A stretch of DNA of 64,000 nt, taken from the NCBI GenBank assembly GCA_963804005.1, contig CAWDOP010000014.1, positions 161,104-225,103 on the forward strand, in the 5' to 3' direction. The notes below the pieces were generated by a model, which worked only from the letters and a program-made list of their open reading frames with translations, searched no databases and was not told where the DNA came from. The position numbers and the translations under genes were made by a program. Below are positions 1 to 9,861 of this stretch, piece after piece. Numbering within the stretch: the stretch's first letter is position 1; the number at the start of each line of letters is the position of its first letter. This stretch comes from JAGXRK01 sp963804005 (lineage in GTDB: Bacteria > Bacteroidota > Ignavibacteria > Ignavibacteriales > Ignavibacteriaceae).

Positions 1-35
1 AGTACCTCTCCCTGAACTTCTTTTGAAAATTCCAT
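1..35 (-). CDS. 5' end of a gene running off the window (possible STAS protein)
   Basis: An ATG at 33-35 on the minus strand is preceded by an AGAGGG ribosome-binding site about 5 nt upstream and opens a frame beginning MEFSKEVQGEV that leaves the window. It follows the sigma-54 response regulator by 17 nt, so it is probably in the same operon. The opening residues resemble the first strand of anti-sigma antagonist (STAS) proteins, but eleven residues cannot establish that; the product is inference only. Confidence 0.4.
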   Translation of the reverse strand, partial: MEFSKEVQGEV

Positions 36-52
36 AATTTCCCTCTGAGATT

Positions 53-1429
53 TTAATTTCTGTTCTCTATATTGTATTTATCCATTAAACGATAAATCGT
101 AGCTCTTCCAAGCTTAAGTTTTTTTGCTACTACTACAATGTTTCCGTTGGTTACTCTTAATGCGTGTCTTATTGCTTCTTCTTTCAATTTTTCAAATGGT
201 AAAATTGTCTCGTCGCTGAACAAAGGACTGCTAGTTTCAACATTTGCACTATCTTCAGTAGCCCGCAGATGCGAAGGTAAATCATCAACATCAATTAAGT
301 TAGAATCAGTTATTATAATACATCTTTCAACAGTATTCTCGACTTCTCTAACATTTCCGGGCCAGTTATATTCGTAAATAATTTTTAATGCACGTTTTGT
401 AAAGCCTTTTATATTCTTATCTAACTTTTCACTGAACTTCTTAATAAAATGCTCGGCCAGTATAAGTATATCACCTCTTCTGCTTCTTAAAGGCGGAATA
501 GATATAGGAAAAGAGTTTAATCTGTAGAAAAGATCTTCCCTGAATTCCTTATTCTCAACGGCATGCTTAAGATCTCTGTTAGTAGCAGAAATAATTCTAA
601 CATCCGTTTTTATAAGTTCTGTTCCACCAACTCTTTCAAATTCTTTCTGCTGAATTACACGAAGCAATTTTGCCTGTAAAAGCATTTCAAGGTCACCGAC
701 TTCATCTAAAAAGATTGTGCCGCCTCGCGCAATTTCAAACTTTCCTAGCTTTCTTTGATGAGCTCCTGTAAATGCACCTTTTTCATGACCAAATAATTCA
801 CTTTCCAAGAGTTCCCTTGGGATAGAAGCACAATTAACCACAACAAATGGTTTATCTTTTCTTATTCCATTATAGTGAATAGCTCTTGCAATTAATTCTT
901 TACCGGTACCGCTTTCTCCGTATATCAGAACGGTTATATCATTGTTCAAGACTTTTGATACAAGTTTAAAAACATCCTGCATTCTACCGTCGGCAGAAAT
1001 TATATTATCAAAGCTATATTCCTGTTTTACATTCTCCCTAAGATTTTGTAGTTCTTTTGTTAGGTCATAATTTCTTATGGCGTTTTTTATTGATAATTCA
1101 AGCTTCTGCTGATCGATCGGTTTGGTAAAATAATCATATGCGCCGAAACGAAGAGAGTCAACAGCAACTTCAATGCTTCCTTGAGCAGAAAGCATAATTA
1201 CTGGAACATTTTCATCGAATTGTTTAATTTTTTTTAAGGTTTCAATTCCGTTAGCTCCCGGTAACATTATATCGAGCAATATAAGATCTGGTTTTTTACT
1301 CAAGTTTTTGATAACATCTTCCCCATTGGAGAAGATTTCAACCTGATATTTCCACTTATCCTTAACCCAATATGAAAGAAGTTTGGATATTGCTTGTTCG
1401 TCATCGACAATAAAAATGAGTTTTTCCAA
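53..1429 (-). CDS. Sigma-54-dependent response regulator, NtrC family
   Basis: A 458-residue protein with three domains. The N-terminal receiver (about 1-120) has the acidic pair DD9-10, phospho-acceptor D53 in LLDIMLPG and K103 in FTKP. The AAA+ sigma-54 activator domain (about 145-370) has Walker A GESGTGKE at 171-178 and an intact GAFTGA loop at 218-223 that contacts sigma-54. A Fis-type helix-turn-helix lies at the C-terminus (GNIVVVAKKLKLGRATIYRL). It would turn on sigma-54 promoters after phosphorylation. The PAS histidine kinase ends 14 nt upstream and is the obvious partner. Length and all key residues are normal; only the target promoters are unknown. Confidence 0.95.
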   Translation of the reverse strand: MEKLIFIVDDEQAISKLLSYWVKDKWKYQVEIFSNGEDVIKNLSKKPDLILLDIMLPGANGIETLKKIKQFDENVPVIMLSAQGSIEVAVDSLRFGAYDYFTKPIDQQKLELSIKNAIRNYDLTKELQNLRENVKQEYSFDNIISADGRMQDVFKLVSKVLNNDITVLIYGESGTGKELIARAIHYNGIRKDKPFVVVNCASIPRELLESELFGHEKGAFTGAHQRKLGKFEIARGGTIFLDEVGDLEMLLQAKLLRVIQQKEFERVGGTELIKTDVRIISATNRDLKHAVENKEFREDLFYRLNSFPISIPPLRSRRGDILILAEHFIKKFSEKLDKNIKGFTKRALKIIYEYNWPGNVREVENTVERCIIITDSNLIDVDDLPSHLRATEDSANVETSSPLFSDETILPFEKLKEEAIRHALRVTNGNIVVVAKKLKLGRATIYRLMDKYNIENRN

Positions 1430-1443
1430 AACAGACCTTAATT

Positions 1444-3072
1444 TTATCTTTCTTTAATGTTCTTTAATAGTTTAAGAATTACCGTGGTTCCTTTTTTAGG
1501 TTCACTCTGAATAGTTATTAATCCTTTGTGTAAATCTACAATTTGTTTCACAAAAACCAATCCTATACCAGTGCCAATCAACTCTGTTTCCTGTCTTCTT
1601 CCTTTATAGAACTTCTCAAAAATAAAAGGCATCTCTTTTTCGGGAATGCCAATACCCGTATCTGAAATAATTATTTCAACTTCACGATATAAATTACTAA
1701 TAATTACAGTTATTCTTCCGCCATAGTCAGTAAACTTAACGGCATTATTCATCAAAGCTTGTATAGCCTGACTAATTCTTTCTTTATCTGCTTCAATGAT
1801 TATTTTTTCTGTAAGAATTTCCAGAGTAAAAACAATATTCTTTAACTTCGCAAGCTTGCTATGTTCCTCTGCGATTGATTTGGTTAATTCAACTATATCG
1901 AACTGAGTTTTATTAAGTGTTATAACTCCTGCTTCCATTCTGGAGAGGTCTAATACATCATTGATAAGTTTTGCAAGTCGTTTTCCTTCGTTAAGTATGA
2001 TTGAGTTGAACTCCATCCTAAGATCACCGGTCATTTGCGGATCAGAATTAATGGTTTCAGAAAATCCAACAATTGATGCAAGTGGTGTTCGAAGCTCATG
2101 AGATATATTTGACACGAATTCGCTTTTCATCCTGTTTAATTCATCCAGCAATGCTTTATGCTGATTTGAACGAGCTCTTTCTACTTTGATTAATCTTTCA
2201 GTTTCAATCAATCGAGGCTCCAAATCTTTTAACCTGGACTCAAGCTGTCTTATTATAGTAATGTTTCTTCCCACACCAAGAAGTCCAATTATTCTGTTAT
2301 CAGAAAAGATTGTTTTAACATTCAAGTCAACATAAACCTTTTTTTCATACTTGGTCATGAATGTCGCTTCAAATTTTCCATCGCTTCTGATTTCAATAAT
2401 TTTAGATAATTCCGAATTTGTATAATTAAGAGTATCCGTATCGAGAAAATCAGTTAAATGCTTACCAATAAATTCATCAGCTTTGTAATCAAGTAACTCA
2501 GCACCATGATTATTTATTGATAAAAAACATCCTTCGTTATCAACAATAAATACAATATCGCCAGAAATTTCATTTAGCTCTCTGAAAAAATCTTTCCAAT
2601 TCCCCATTTCTAAAAGCTTTAACGATGTTAGTAAAGATCGGTCGGAATTGAAATTGAGTATAAATTTACCTATCGCTTTTATCTGAGAATTAAAAAAGTC
2701 TATTTGATATTGAGGAATATTTTGCTGTCTTTCTGAGTGCGAATATGCAATTAGTAAAAAGAAGTTTCGTTCCTTTTTTGAAAGTTTTATTAGTTGATAA
2801 TGATGCAAGTACCCTTTTTTTTCAATGATCTCACTTTTGAAAGATGATTCTACAGTTGCAGAAACATCTTTCTCATCAACAATATGAAGCAATTCATTGA
2901 CAGAAATTAATATTTCCGACAAGATTTTAGAATTACCTTTACTTGCTAAATTAATAAGTGAATAACCATCAAAGTAAAGAAGAGATGCCTCTTCGGCGGA
3001 TGTATAATCCTTTAAAAGCGTGAGGATATTTTCAATAAAGTTTAACATTGAATTATTAAGATACCTGGTCAA
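1444..3072 (-). CDS. PAS-domain sensor histidine kinase
   Basis: A 542-residue kinase without obvious membrane segments, so probably cytoplasmic. Residues 1-150 resemble a degenerate GAF-like sensor. A PAS domain spans about 165-275, followed by a short coiled coil. The HisKA domain contains the H-box SHELRTPLASIVGF with phospho-acceptor H325. The HATPase domain has the N box (ALMNNAVKF), G1 (ISDTGIGIP) and G2 (GTGIGLVFVKQIVDLH). It lies 14 nt upstream of the NtrC-type regulator and probably phosphorylates it. The signal sensed cannot be read from the sequence. Confidence 0.93.
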   Translation of the reverse strand: MTRYLNNSMLNFIENILTLLKDYTSAEEASLLYFDGYSLINLASKGNSKILSEILISVNELLHIVDEKDVSATVESSFKSEIIEKKGYLHHYQLIKLSKKERNFFLLIAYSHSERQQNIPQYQIDFFNSQIKAIGKFILNFNSDRSLLTSLKLLEMGNWKDFFRELNEISGDIVFIVDNEGCFLSINNHGAELLDYKADEFIGKHLTDFLDTDTLNYTNSELSKIIEIRSDGKFEATFMTKYEKKVYVDLNVKTIFSDNRIIGLLGVGRNITIIRQLESRLKDLEPRLIETERLIKVERARSNQHKALLDELNRMKSEFVSNISHELRTPLASIVGFSETINSDPQMTGDLRMEFNSIILNEGKRLAKLINDVLDLSRMEAGVITLNKTQFDIVELTKSIAEEHSKLAKLKNIVFTLEILTEKIIIEADKERISQAIQALMNNAVKFTDYGGRITVIISNLYREVEIIISDTGIGIPEKEMPFIFEKFYKGRRQETELIGTGIGLVFVKQIVDLHKGLITIQSEPKKGTTVILKLLKNIKER

Positions 3073-3132
3073 AATATAATGATTTTGATTTTAAATCAAT
3101 CATTAAAGAAAAGAAGTTTTTCACAACTCCAG

Positions 3133-3146
3133 ATTGATATATCAAT
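3133..3146. promoter_or_regulatory. 14-bp perfect palindrome upstream of the PAS kinase
   Basis: ATTGATATATCAAT is a perfect palindrome that overlaps the stop codon of the DUF4175 gene and lies 61 nt upstream of the kinase start. A second inverted repeat, TTGATTT/AAATCAA, lies at 3085-3099. Together they could mark an operator or promoter for the kinase-regulator pair. The DNA is AT-rich, so chance palindromes are common. Confidence 0.25.
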
Positions 3147-6100
3147 TTTCTATATTTTCTTTCTGCAAGGCTTCATAGTAGCGACGAATGAGGTCTTCAA
3201 AATCTTTTTTATAGCCTTCGCGAACTGTACGATTTAATTCGTCTTTAATTTTGTTTTTACCCTGATCTGATGAAAGATTAAGCTCGGTAGGCGATTGCCG
3301 AACGATTCTCTGTCCTGTTTCCGATCTTCTTTCTTTTTCAAAATCTCTTTCATTTATAGACCGCTGTGCATCAAGCAGTTTAGATAATATTCTTTCCTGC
3401 TTTTGAATTAGGTCATCATCAAGTCGTTCTGTATTCATATCAGTAACAACTTCCTGCATTTGCTTTACAATATTTTCAAGATCAGCAGGAATTTTTTTCG
3501 ATTCACCGGAAAGTTTTGCTTCTTCATTTAACTGTTCGAGGGATTTTCTTATTAGGTCTTGCTGTTGACCAAGACGCTGAAATTCGGCAAGCTGTTCAGA
3601 AGTCATATTTCCCTGTATCATTTGTTGAAGCATTTGTGTCATATTATTCAGAGACATTTGCTGTCCGCCAAGCTGTTGAAGCTGCTGCATTAACGACATC
3701 ATTCCACCGCCACTGCCACCTTGCATCATTGATTCCATTGAGTTTTTTAACATTGAAGCGGCTTCATTTAAATGCTTCATCGCTTCACCCTGAGTAATTG
3801 CTGCAAATGGTCCATTACGGTTTTGCATAGATTGTATCGATACATCCATTTTTTGATTTGCATTACCAAGTGCTTTTCCCATTTCAGGTGAAACAGCAAA
3901 AGTTTTTTGAGAGAGATCTGAAAGTTGCTGTAATAAACGATTAAGATTTTGCTTTAGGCTATTTTGCTGTTGTGCATTTTCTGTAAACTGCGATGAATTC
4001 GGATCAAGTTTTTCAGATTGTTTCTTTAGTTCTTCCTGTTGCTGAGATAACTTAAGAAGGTTGTCAAGTATTCGCATCATGTCGGTGAGTACCTGCATCT
4101 GGCTCTGCTGCATCCTCTGATCTTTCATTTGCTGAAGCATTTCCATCAATTGTTCCATATTCTGACTCAACTGCTGCTGATTCTGTTGTGCCCTCTGCAT
4201 CTGTTTTTGTTTAATATCTTTTGAAGCTTGTTTAGACAGTTCTTCATTCATTTGTTCCCTGAACTCTTCAAGAAGTTTTTGCATCTCCTCAGACGGCATA
4301 TCATCTATCTCGCTCATCTTTTCGGAAAGTTCTTCCATATTTCCGGATAGTTTATCCAACTGTTGTGAAATCTCATCCTGCTTTTTACTTAGCTGTTCAG
4401 ATTTTTTTTGATTATTAGCATCGCTTTGTTTTGTTTGCTCACCTAACTCTTGCTGCTGCTCATTTATTTGTTCTGTTCGTTTCATCAGTTCATCAAACTT
4501 TTGTTCAACCTGAATTCTTTTGAGAAGATTAAGAGTCCGTTCGATACTTTTTTTAAAACGCTCTTCATCAATCTTCATATTCTGCATTTCACTCTGGGTC
4601 ATGTCCCTGTTCATCTGTTCGAGTATATCTCTGAATTTTTCCATCGCCTTTTTCATCTCGTCGCTGGTCAGTTCATTCATCAACTCCTGAAGCTCCATAT
4701 ATTTTTCTAAAGTCTCTTTTGACAAGAGATCATTTTGCTGTAATTCTTGCTGCATCTTCTGAAGATTTTCGCGAACATCACTCATTTTTTCCTGGAGTTC
4801 TTCAAACTTATCAAGAGTTTTTTCGATTTTTTCTTTTTCTTCCCACGTTAATTCTTTTTTATCCTGCTTCAAATCCTGATCAATCTTTTCTAAATCTTTT
4901 CTTAGCTGTTCTGCTTCTTTAAGGGTTTTACTGAGTTCATCAACAGCTTCATTCTGAACTTTATCAACTTGAGTAAGCAGTTCATCTAATGAAGGCACTC
5001 GGACATTGAAGACCGATGTTTTCGCTGACTTAGGTCCAATCACATCGTCATTATCAAAAACCTCTAGGTAGTAAGAATAAATATCATCAACAGCAGGCAG
5101 AAGCTGGGTGAGATTCCAGACATAATTAATATCAACTTCTTTTTGTGATGATTGGATTGGAATTTCAATGGAAGTGAATTCTTCCTTTGGCTGTTCATAT
5201 TTTGATCTCGATAACCTATAATAAAGCAGCAGTTTTGTAAATCCGAAATCATCTGAAATTCTTGCACCTAGAGAAACACGATTATCACTTCCAAGTGAAA
5301 TATCCTTTCCGGGAAATAATAATTCAATTTGTGGGAACTCATCAAAAACAGGTTTAATAAAATATGTTATAGGATTCTGATTGTCGTTATTTTTTTTATC
5401 ACGGATTATTATTCTGTATGAAGTTTCTTTTCTAATCCTGAAATATCCTTGTGCAATATTATTATCTGACTTTAATTCAACTTGAGTTGTGTCATCAAAT
5501 TCAATAAAGGCTGATGAGAGATCTTTTGTAGATGAAAGCGAAATATCAATCCTCGAACCAATAAGCGCAGTAATATTGCCATTATCTTTTTGTTCAAATG
5601 GAGGGATTTTTGAATACGCTGGCGGATTTATTAAAAATGAAATTGTCTTAATGATTGGTCTATCGACCACATCAATTCTGTAATTTTCACTTTCAAGTTC
5701 ATCAGCCCGAACAAAATAATTAAATGATGAACGAACAGATTTCACTTCAAACATGTAATCTTTAAGAGAATCCGCAGTCAATTTAAATTCCGAATATTCG
5801 GTTTGTTCATCTTCTTTAGTAAATAAAATTACATTTGCAGGCTTGTCACCATAAATTATTATTTCTATTTCAAATGACGATCCTTTTGTTATTTCGGCAT
5901 CACCGGGTATAACTTCGAACTGAAATCTTGCCGGTGGAATAAACTCGCGATCGAATTGAATCAACCTGCCAGATGCTTCAGTTAATCCTGGAATGAGCAG
6001 AAAGAATAAAGCTGCAAATAATATAGATACAGAAAAATTTAGAGCCGGTTTTTTAAGAGAATCAAATTTAATAACGGAACCAAACTTAATAGATTTCGTT

Positions 6101-6525
6101 TTATCATAAACACTTTTAAAGGCGGCTTCAATAAGAAAAAATGAATAAAGATGTGAGTCCTTCACTGCTAAAAGCTGCATTGCATTTCTCAAATCATCCT
6201 TAATTTCGGGGAAATGAAAGCCGACTTTTCCTGCAGTTTCTAAATAATTTCTTTCAGTAAAAACATTAAAGTATTTAAACAAAGGAACGATAACGTTAAA
6301 AAGTAAAAGGGCAAGAACTGTAATCAAAAAAACAAAAAATAAAATTGTTCTTACTAATGACGAAAGATTTCCGAGCAACTCCACAAAACTGAATAAGATA
6401 AAAAGTGAAATGCCAATCAATCCGGTTTTCAATAAACCAAGAAGAATCAAACGCAGATATTCCTTGCGATCAGTAAATTCTAATCGGTTAATTATTTCTT
6501 TGTAATATTTTGATTCAATATTCAT
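3142..6525 (-). CDS. DUF4175-family large membrane protein with long coiled coil
   Basis: A 1127-residue protein. The N-terminal 190 residues hold three hydrophobic segments (near 25-55, 60-85 and 165-185). A beta-rich extracytoplasmic region follows (about 190-500). From about residue 511 to 1090 the sequence is almost entirely charged, Gln-, Glu- and Met-rich heptads, a very long coiled coil. This matches DUF4175 proteins of Bacteroidota and relatives, whose function is unknown. The gene overlaps the DUF4159 gene by 4 nt (ATGA), so the two are translationally coupled; in other genomes this pair usually sits with MoxR-DUF58 genes, which are absent here. An envelope role is inferred. Confidence 0.85.
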   Translation of the reverse strand: MNIESKYYKEIINRLEFTDRKEYLRLILLGLLKTGLIGISLFILFSFVELLGNLSSLVRTILFFVFLITVLALLLFNVIVPLFKYFNVFTERNYLETAGKVGFHFPEIKDDLRNAMQLLAVKDSHLYSFFLIEAAFKSVYDKTKSIKFGSVIKFDSLKKPALNFSVSILFAALFFLLIPGLTEASGRLIQFDREFIPPARFQFEVIPGDAEITKGSSFEIEIIIYGDKPANVILFTKEDEQTEYSEFKLTADSLKDYMFEVKSVRSSFNYFVRADELESENYRIDVVDRPIIKTISFLINPPAYSKIPPFEQKDNGNITALIGSRIDISLSSTKDLSSAFIEFDDTTQVELKSDNNIAQGYFRIRKETSYRIIIRDKKNNDNQNPITYFIKPVFDEFPQIELLFPGKDISLGSDNRVSLGARISDDFGFTKLLLYYRLSRSKYEQPKEEFTSIEIPIQSSQKEVDINYVWNLTQLLPAVDDIYSYYLEVFDNDDVIGPKSAKTSVFNVRVPSLDELLTQVDKVQNEAVDELSKTLKEAEQLRKDLEKIDQDLKQDKKELTWEEKEKIEKTLDKFEELQEKMSDVRENLQKMQQELQQNDLLSKETLEKYMELQELMNELTSDEMKKAMEKFRDILEQMNRDMTQSEMQNMKIDEERFKKSIERTLNLLKRIQVEQKFDELMKRTEQINEQQQELGEQTKQSDANNQKKSEQLSKKQDEISQQLDKLSGNMEELSEKMSEIDDMPSEEMQKLLEEFREQMNEELSKQASKDIKQKQMQRAQQNQQQLSQNMEQLMEMLQQMKDQRMQQSQMQVLTDMMRILDNLLKLSQQQEELKKQSEKLDPNSSQFTENAQQQNSLKQNLNRLLQQLSDLSQKTFAVSPEMGKALGNANQKMDVSIQSMQNRNGPFAAITQGEAMKHLNEAASMLKNSMESMMQGGSGGGMMSLMQQLQQLGGQQMSLNNMTQMLQQMIQGNMTSEQLAEFQRLGQQQDLIRKSLEQLNEEAKLSGESKKIPADLENIVKQMQEVVTDMNTERLDDDLIQKQERILSKLLDAQRSINERDFEKERRSETGQRIVRQSPTELNLSSDQGKNKIKDELNRTVREGYKKDFEDLIRRYYEALQKENIEN

Positions 6526-7193
6526 TTTAATGATTGACTCAATGCAAATACGACTATGTTCGTTCCAAACTTAAGAGCTTCCTCTCTAGTTTCTGGAGGA
6601 TTGTTATGAACTTCAGCATCCGCCCAGCCGTCACTGGGGTTAGATTCATAAGTATAAAAAACCGCTAAACGTTCACCGATAAAAATTCCAAATCCCTGCG
6701 GTGGTTTTTCATCATGTTTATGAGTTTTAGGAGGACCGTTTTCAAACTTATAAACGTTGTTATAAATAGGATGACTAAACGGCAACTCAATAAAATCATT
6801 TGCCGGAAAAACTTTTTTCATTTCGCGTCTTAAAGCATTATCTAAACCATAATCATCATCAATATAAAGGAAGCCGCCGTTCTCAAGATATGATCTTAAT
6901 CTTTTTACATCATCATCGAAAAAGACTACATTCCCGTGACCTGTCATAAATAAAAACGGATAAGAAAATATTTCATCCGATGAGATATCAATAAACTGGT
7001 AACGTGCATCTACCTTAATATTCGTATTCTGTTCGATAAAATTTAACAAATTCACCTCTGCTGATGGATCATTATACCAATCAGCACCACCGCCATATTT
7101 CAGACGTGCAATTGAAAATGCTCCGGTTGATTGAGCATAATACCCTACTGTATTAAAAAGCACCAAAAACGATATTATTGAGTATAATTTCAT
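6522..7193 (-). CDS. DUF4159-domain exported protein
   Basis: About 223 residues with an N-terminal signal peptide (hydrophobic stretch, then YYAQ). The mature part starts with the conserved DUF4159 signature ARLKYGGGADWYNDPSAEV and contains FMTGHGNV and YLENGGFLYIDDDYG, typical of this glutamine-amidotransferase-like fold. DUF4159 proteins are exported partners of DUF4175 proteins; biochemistry is unknown. The ATG at 7193 is preferred to the TTG one codon upstream. It is the first gene of the run DUF4159, DUF4175, kinase, regulator. Confidence 0.85.
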   Translation of the reverse strand: MKLYSIISFLVLFNTVGYYAQSTGAFSIARLKYGGGADWYNDPSAEVNLLNFIEQNTNIKVDARYQFIDISSDEIFSYPFLFMTGHGNVVFFDDDVKRLRSYLENGGFLYIDDDYGLDNALRREMKKVFPANDFIELPFSHPIYNNVYKFENGPPKTHKHDEKPPQGFGIFIGERLAVFYTYESNPSDGWADAEVHNNPPETREEALKFGTNIVVFALSQSLK

Positions 7194-7269
7194 CAATTAA
7201 TCAGCTATGTAGTATCAGAAAGATAAAAAATCTTTTGAGGTAAAATATAGTCATTTTAGAAGTGTAGAA

Positions 7270-7320
7270 ATAAAAAGAGAGAACCTTCGAGGTTAGGTTA
7301 ACGAGTTGTAATCATTAACC
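7270..7320 (-). terminator. Probable terminator downstream of the repeat-containing T9SS gene
   Basis: Read on the minus strand, AACCT-CGA-AGGTT (7282-7294) forms a short hairpin followed by a pyrimidine run CTCTCTTTTTATTT. A second inverted repeat GGTTAA/TTAACC lies just before it (7296-7301 and 7315-7320). It follows the stop of the T9SS gene at 7338. The first stem is only 5 bp, so the call is modest. Confidence 0.45.
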
Positions 7321-7337
7321 CCGAAAGTTGCCAAATA

Positions 7338-8729
7338 TTACTTAACCAAAATCATTTTCTTAGAACTTTTATAATTTTCAGTTTTGAGTTTGTAAATATA
7401 TACTCCGCTTGCTAGATGACTTGCATCAAAGTTTACTTCATACCTTCCTGCTACTTTTTGCTCATTAACAAGAGTTGTTACTTCTCTGCCAAGAATGTCG
7501 TAAACTTTTAATGACACAACACCGCTTACTGGTAACTGATAACCAATTACCGTACTTGAATTAAATGGATTGGGGTAGTTCTGTGAAAGTGAAAATTCTA
7601 TTAGTAACGGTTCTTCGCTTCCCATAGAAGTTGTCATCTCCTTCAATGGTCGTCGCCACATACTGTACGCAGTGCCCGCAAAGAGATTTGTGCTGCTTAC
7701 TGCAAGAGACTTGACAGTCGTTTTCGGATGTAAACCGGAGTTGACCGCAGTCCAGCTTGTTCCGTTGTTAGTGGAAAGAAAGACACCGCCGTCAATTGTG
7801 CCTGCAAAAAGATTCGTTCCACTTATAGCAAGAGAATAAACAATATTGCTCGTTAACCCATTGTTTACTTCTGTCCAGCTTGTTCCGTTGTTTGTGGAAA
7901 GAAATACACCTCCGCCAAAGGTGCCTGCAAAGAGATTTGTTCCGATTACAGCAAGTGATGGAACAAACATATTCGTTAATCCAGAATTGACCTTTGTCCA
8001 GCTTGTCCCGTTGTTTGTGGAAAGAAATACACCGCCAAGAGTACCAGCAAAGAGATCCATTCCGCTCACCGCAAATGATGGAACAAACATATTCGTTAAT
8101 CCAGAGTTGACCGCAGTCCAACTTGTTCCGTTGTTTGTGGAAAGAAAGATACCTTCTCCCAAAGTGCCAACATATAGATTACTACCGCTTACTATAAAAG
8201 AACTTACATTTGCTTTAAGCGGTAATCCATTGCTTGCTGAAATCCAGCTGGCTCCGTTGTTTGTAGATAGAAATACACTACTATACCAAAAGACCTCATA
8301 TATATTCTCTCCCCTTACTACATATTTATTGTTTGATTCATTTATATCTGCAGTCCAGGTTGCTCCAAAGTCTGTTGACAAAAAGGTAATTAATGATCCG
8401 CTAATTCCTGCAAAGATATTTGTTTCTTTTACGGCAAGAGAACTGACATTCTGATAAGTTGACAATCCAGAGCTAACTTTAGTCCAGAATGTCCCGTTAT
8501 TTGTGGAAAGAAGTACATCTCCTTGTAAAGTCCCCACAAATAGATTATTACCTGATATAGCAAAGGAACTGAAATAATCTCTGTTTTTACCATCCAGTCC
8601 ATTGGTTTGTACCCATTGCGCAAAACAAATCTGTGTTAAGAGTAAAAAGAAAAACAAGGTCCGATTTAAAAGTTTTTCCGCATTTCTTGCATTGATATCA
8701 AGCGGGTGGGATTTTATTACATTCAACAT
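7338..8729 (-). CDS. Secreted T9SS cargo with sialidase-like repeats
   Basis: About 463 residues. The ATG at 8729 is chosen because AGGGAG lies just upstream; a longer frame from 8771 lacks this. A signal peptide ends at CFAQ. Seven imperfect units of about 40 residues carry the motif LSTNNGTSW followed by VNSGL, as in BNR/sialidase-like or photosystem-stability-factor beta-propellers. The last 85 residues are a type A T9SS sorting domain (LSQNYPNPFNSSTVIGYQL, then GREVTTLVNEQ and GVYIYKL), which directs export through the Por system and attachment to or release from the surface. The binding target is unknown. Confidence 0.9.
   Translation of the reverse strand: MLNVIKSHPLDINARNAEKLLNRTLFFFLLLTQICFAQWVQTNGLDGKNRDYFSSFAISGNNLFVGTLQGDVLLSTNNGTFWTKVSSGLSTYQNVSSLAVKETNIFAGISGSLITFLSTDFGATWTADINESNNKYVVRGENIYEVFWYSSVFLSTNNGASWISASNGLPLKANVSSFIVSGSNLYVGTLGEGIFLSTNNGTSWTAVNSGLTNMFVPSFAVSGMDLFAGTLGGVFLSTNNGTSWTKVNSGLTNMFVPSLAVIGTNLFAGTFGGGVFLSTNNGTSWTEVNNGLTSNIVYSLAISGTNLFAGTIDGGVFLSTNNGTSWTAVNSGLHPKTTVKSLAVSSTNLFAGTAYSMWRRPLKEMTTSMGSEEPLLIEFSLSQNYPNPFNSSTVIGYQLPVSGVVSLKVYDILGREVTTLVNEQKVAGRYEVNFDASHLASGVYIYKLKTENYKSSKKMILVK
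7735..8200. repeat. Tandem ~120-bp intragenic repeats
   Basis: About four adjacent units inside the T9SS gene are highly similar at the DNA level. For example, the stretch around 7960-8045 recurs around 8080-8160 with few changes. They encode the LSTNNGTSWT propeller units, and the high nucleotide identity points to recent unit duplication. Confidence 0.75.
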
Positions 8730-9025
8730 CGCGCACTCCCTGTTTGAAATAATAAATATATTTCTTATCAACAGTCGGCTTCAGAAGAGTAGGCGGTTCA
8801 ATGGGCTTAAGAGTAAATGGAGGAGGCAGCTAAGTTAACTGCTCTTCCAAAGTCAGGATATTTTTTTGTTTCATAATGCAATTAATTTGGATTATTGTCA
8901 AGAGAGATAAAGCATCGTATTTGTCAAGATTTGATAAATGCGCGGATTGAACAAGTCGGAACTTACAAAGCTCAAAATGATTTAATATACTGCCGCAATG
9001 AGTTACCTCAAGATTTGGTAGATTT
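8730..9025. other. Intergenic region with one doubtful small ORF
   Basis: This 296-bp gap separates the T9SS gene from the AlkD-like gene. It holds an open minus-strand frame of 68 codons (8830-9036, GTG start) overlapping the end of the AlkD-like gene by 11 nt. The frame has no recognised motif or clear ribosome-binding site, so it is not called as a gene. The promoter for the T9SS gene must lie here. Confidence 0.4.
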
Positions 9026-9730
9026 TTATATTTCACCCGATAAATAAGCTTTTCGTTTTATCTCCGGAAATTTTTCTATTGCATATCGTAGCATCGTCCT
9101 CGGAATTGTTTTATAAAACTTCTTTAAGAACTTTTCTTCCGTCTTTAGATCTATTTTACCAATCTCTCTCAGCATCCAGCCTACAGCTTTATGGATTAAA
9201 TCGTGTTTATCGTTTAACAATATCTCAAAAATTTTCAGCGCATCGCTAAAATCTTTTTTCTTAATAAAAGCAAAAGTTGAGAGAACTGCTATTCGCTTTT
9301 CCCAGAGATCATTTGACTTAGCAAATTTGAAAAGCAGACTTCTGTTTTTATCAAGTAAATATTCACCAAGAATTTTAGGAGCGGAAAGATCAACTAAATC
9401 CCAGTTGTTAATTCCTTTTCTATAATCAAGATAAAATTTTACAATTTTTCCCTTCTCGTTTTCATCAGCTTTCTTAAATCTTTCAACAAGAATAAGCAAA
9501 GCAATTAATCTTTCTTCATGATATTTTGAAGTTATCAGTTCTTTAAGTCCATCAAAAGAAAGCTCTTTAAACTTCTTAGCAATTTGTCTCTGAACAGGAA
9601 CTACAATTCCAAGAAATATATCTCCTTCAGCATATTCACCTTTACCGGTTTTAAAAAACCTTTGAAGAAATTGTGCTTTCTCCGGATTTGATAGTTTCTT
9701 TACGTCTTTTCTAAATGTTGATAAACTCAT
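9026..9730 (-). CDS. AlkD-like DNA alkylation repair protein
   Basis: A 234-residue all-helical protein of the AlkC/AlkD HEAT-like repeat DNA glycosylase family, which removes alkylated bases without base flipping. Family features visible are NNWDLVD around residue 130 (aromatic and aspartate contacting the lesion), LWEKRIAVLS and AVGWMLREIGK. The length matches AlkD proteins. It appears to be transcribed on its own or with the downstream gap; neighbours give no functional link. Confidence 0.88.
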   Translation of the reverse strand: MSLSTFRKDVKKLSNPEKAQFLQRFFKTGKGEYAEGDIFLGIVVPVQRQIAKKFKELSFDGLKELITSKYHEERLIALLILVERFKKADENEKGKIVKFYLDYRKGINNWDLVDLSAPKILGEYLLDKNRSLLFKFAKSNDLWEKRIAVLSTFAFIKKKDFSDALKIFEILLNDKHDLIHKAVGWMLREIGKIDLKTEEKFLKKFYKTIPRTMLRYAIEKFPEIKRKAYLSGEI

Positions 9731-9861
9731 TTAAAGATTTCTCCCCCGACTTCTCAGGGTCGAAATTACAAGTTAAGTTATTTATTAGTTTTATTAAGCT
9801 AATTAGTTATTATATCCAATGCAACCGGAGTTTATTTTTCTACATAGGTTTATTCCGGAGG

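Noticed and set aside
8830..9036. 68-codon minus-strand ORF
   Set aside because: GTG start overlapping the AlkD-like gene, no motif; kept only as a note in the intergenic entry.
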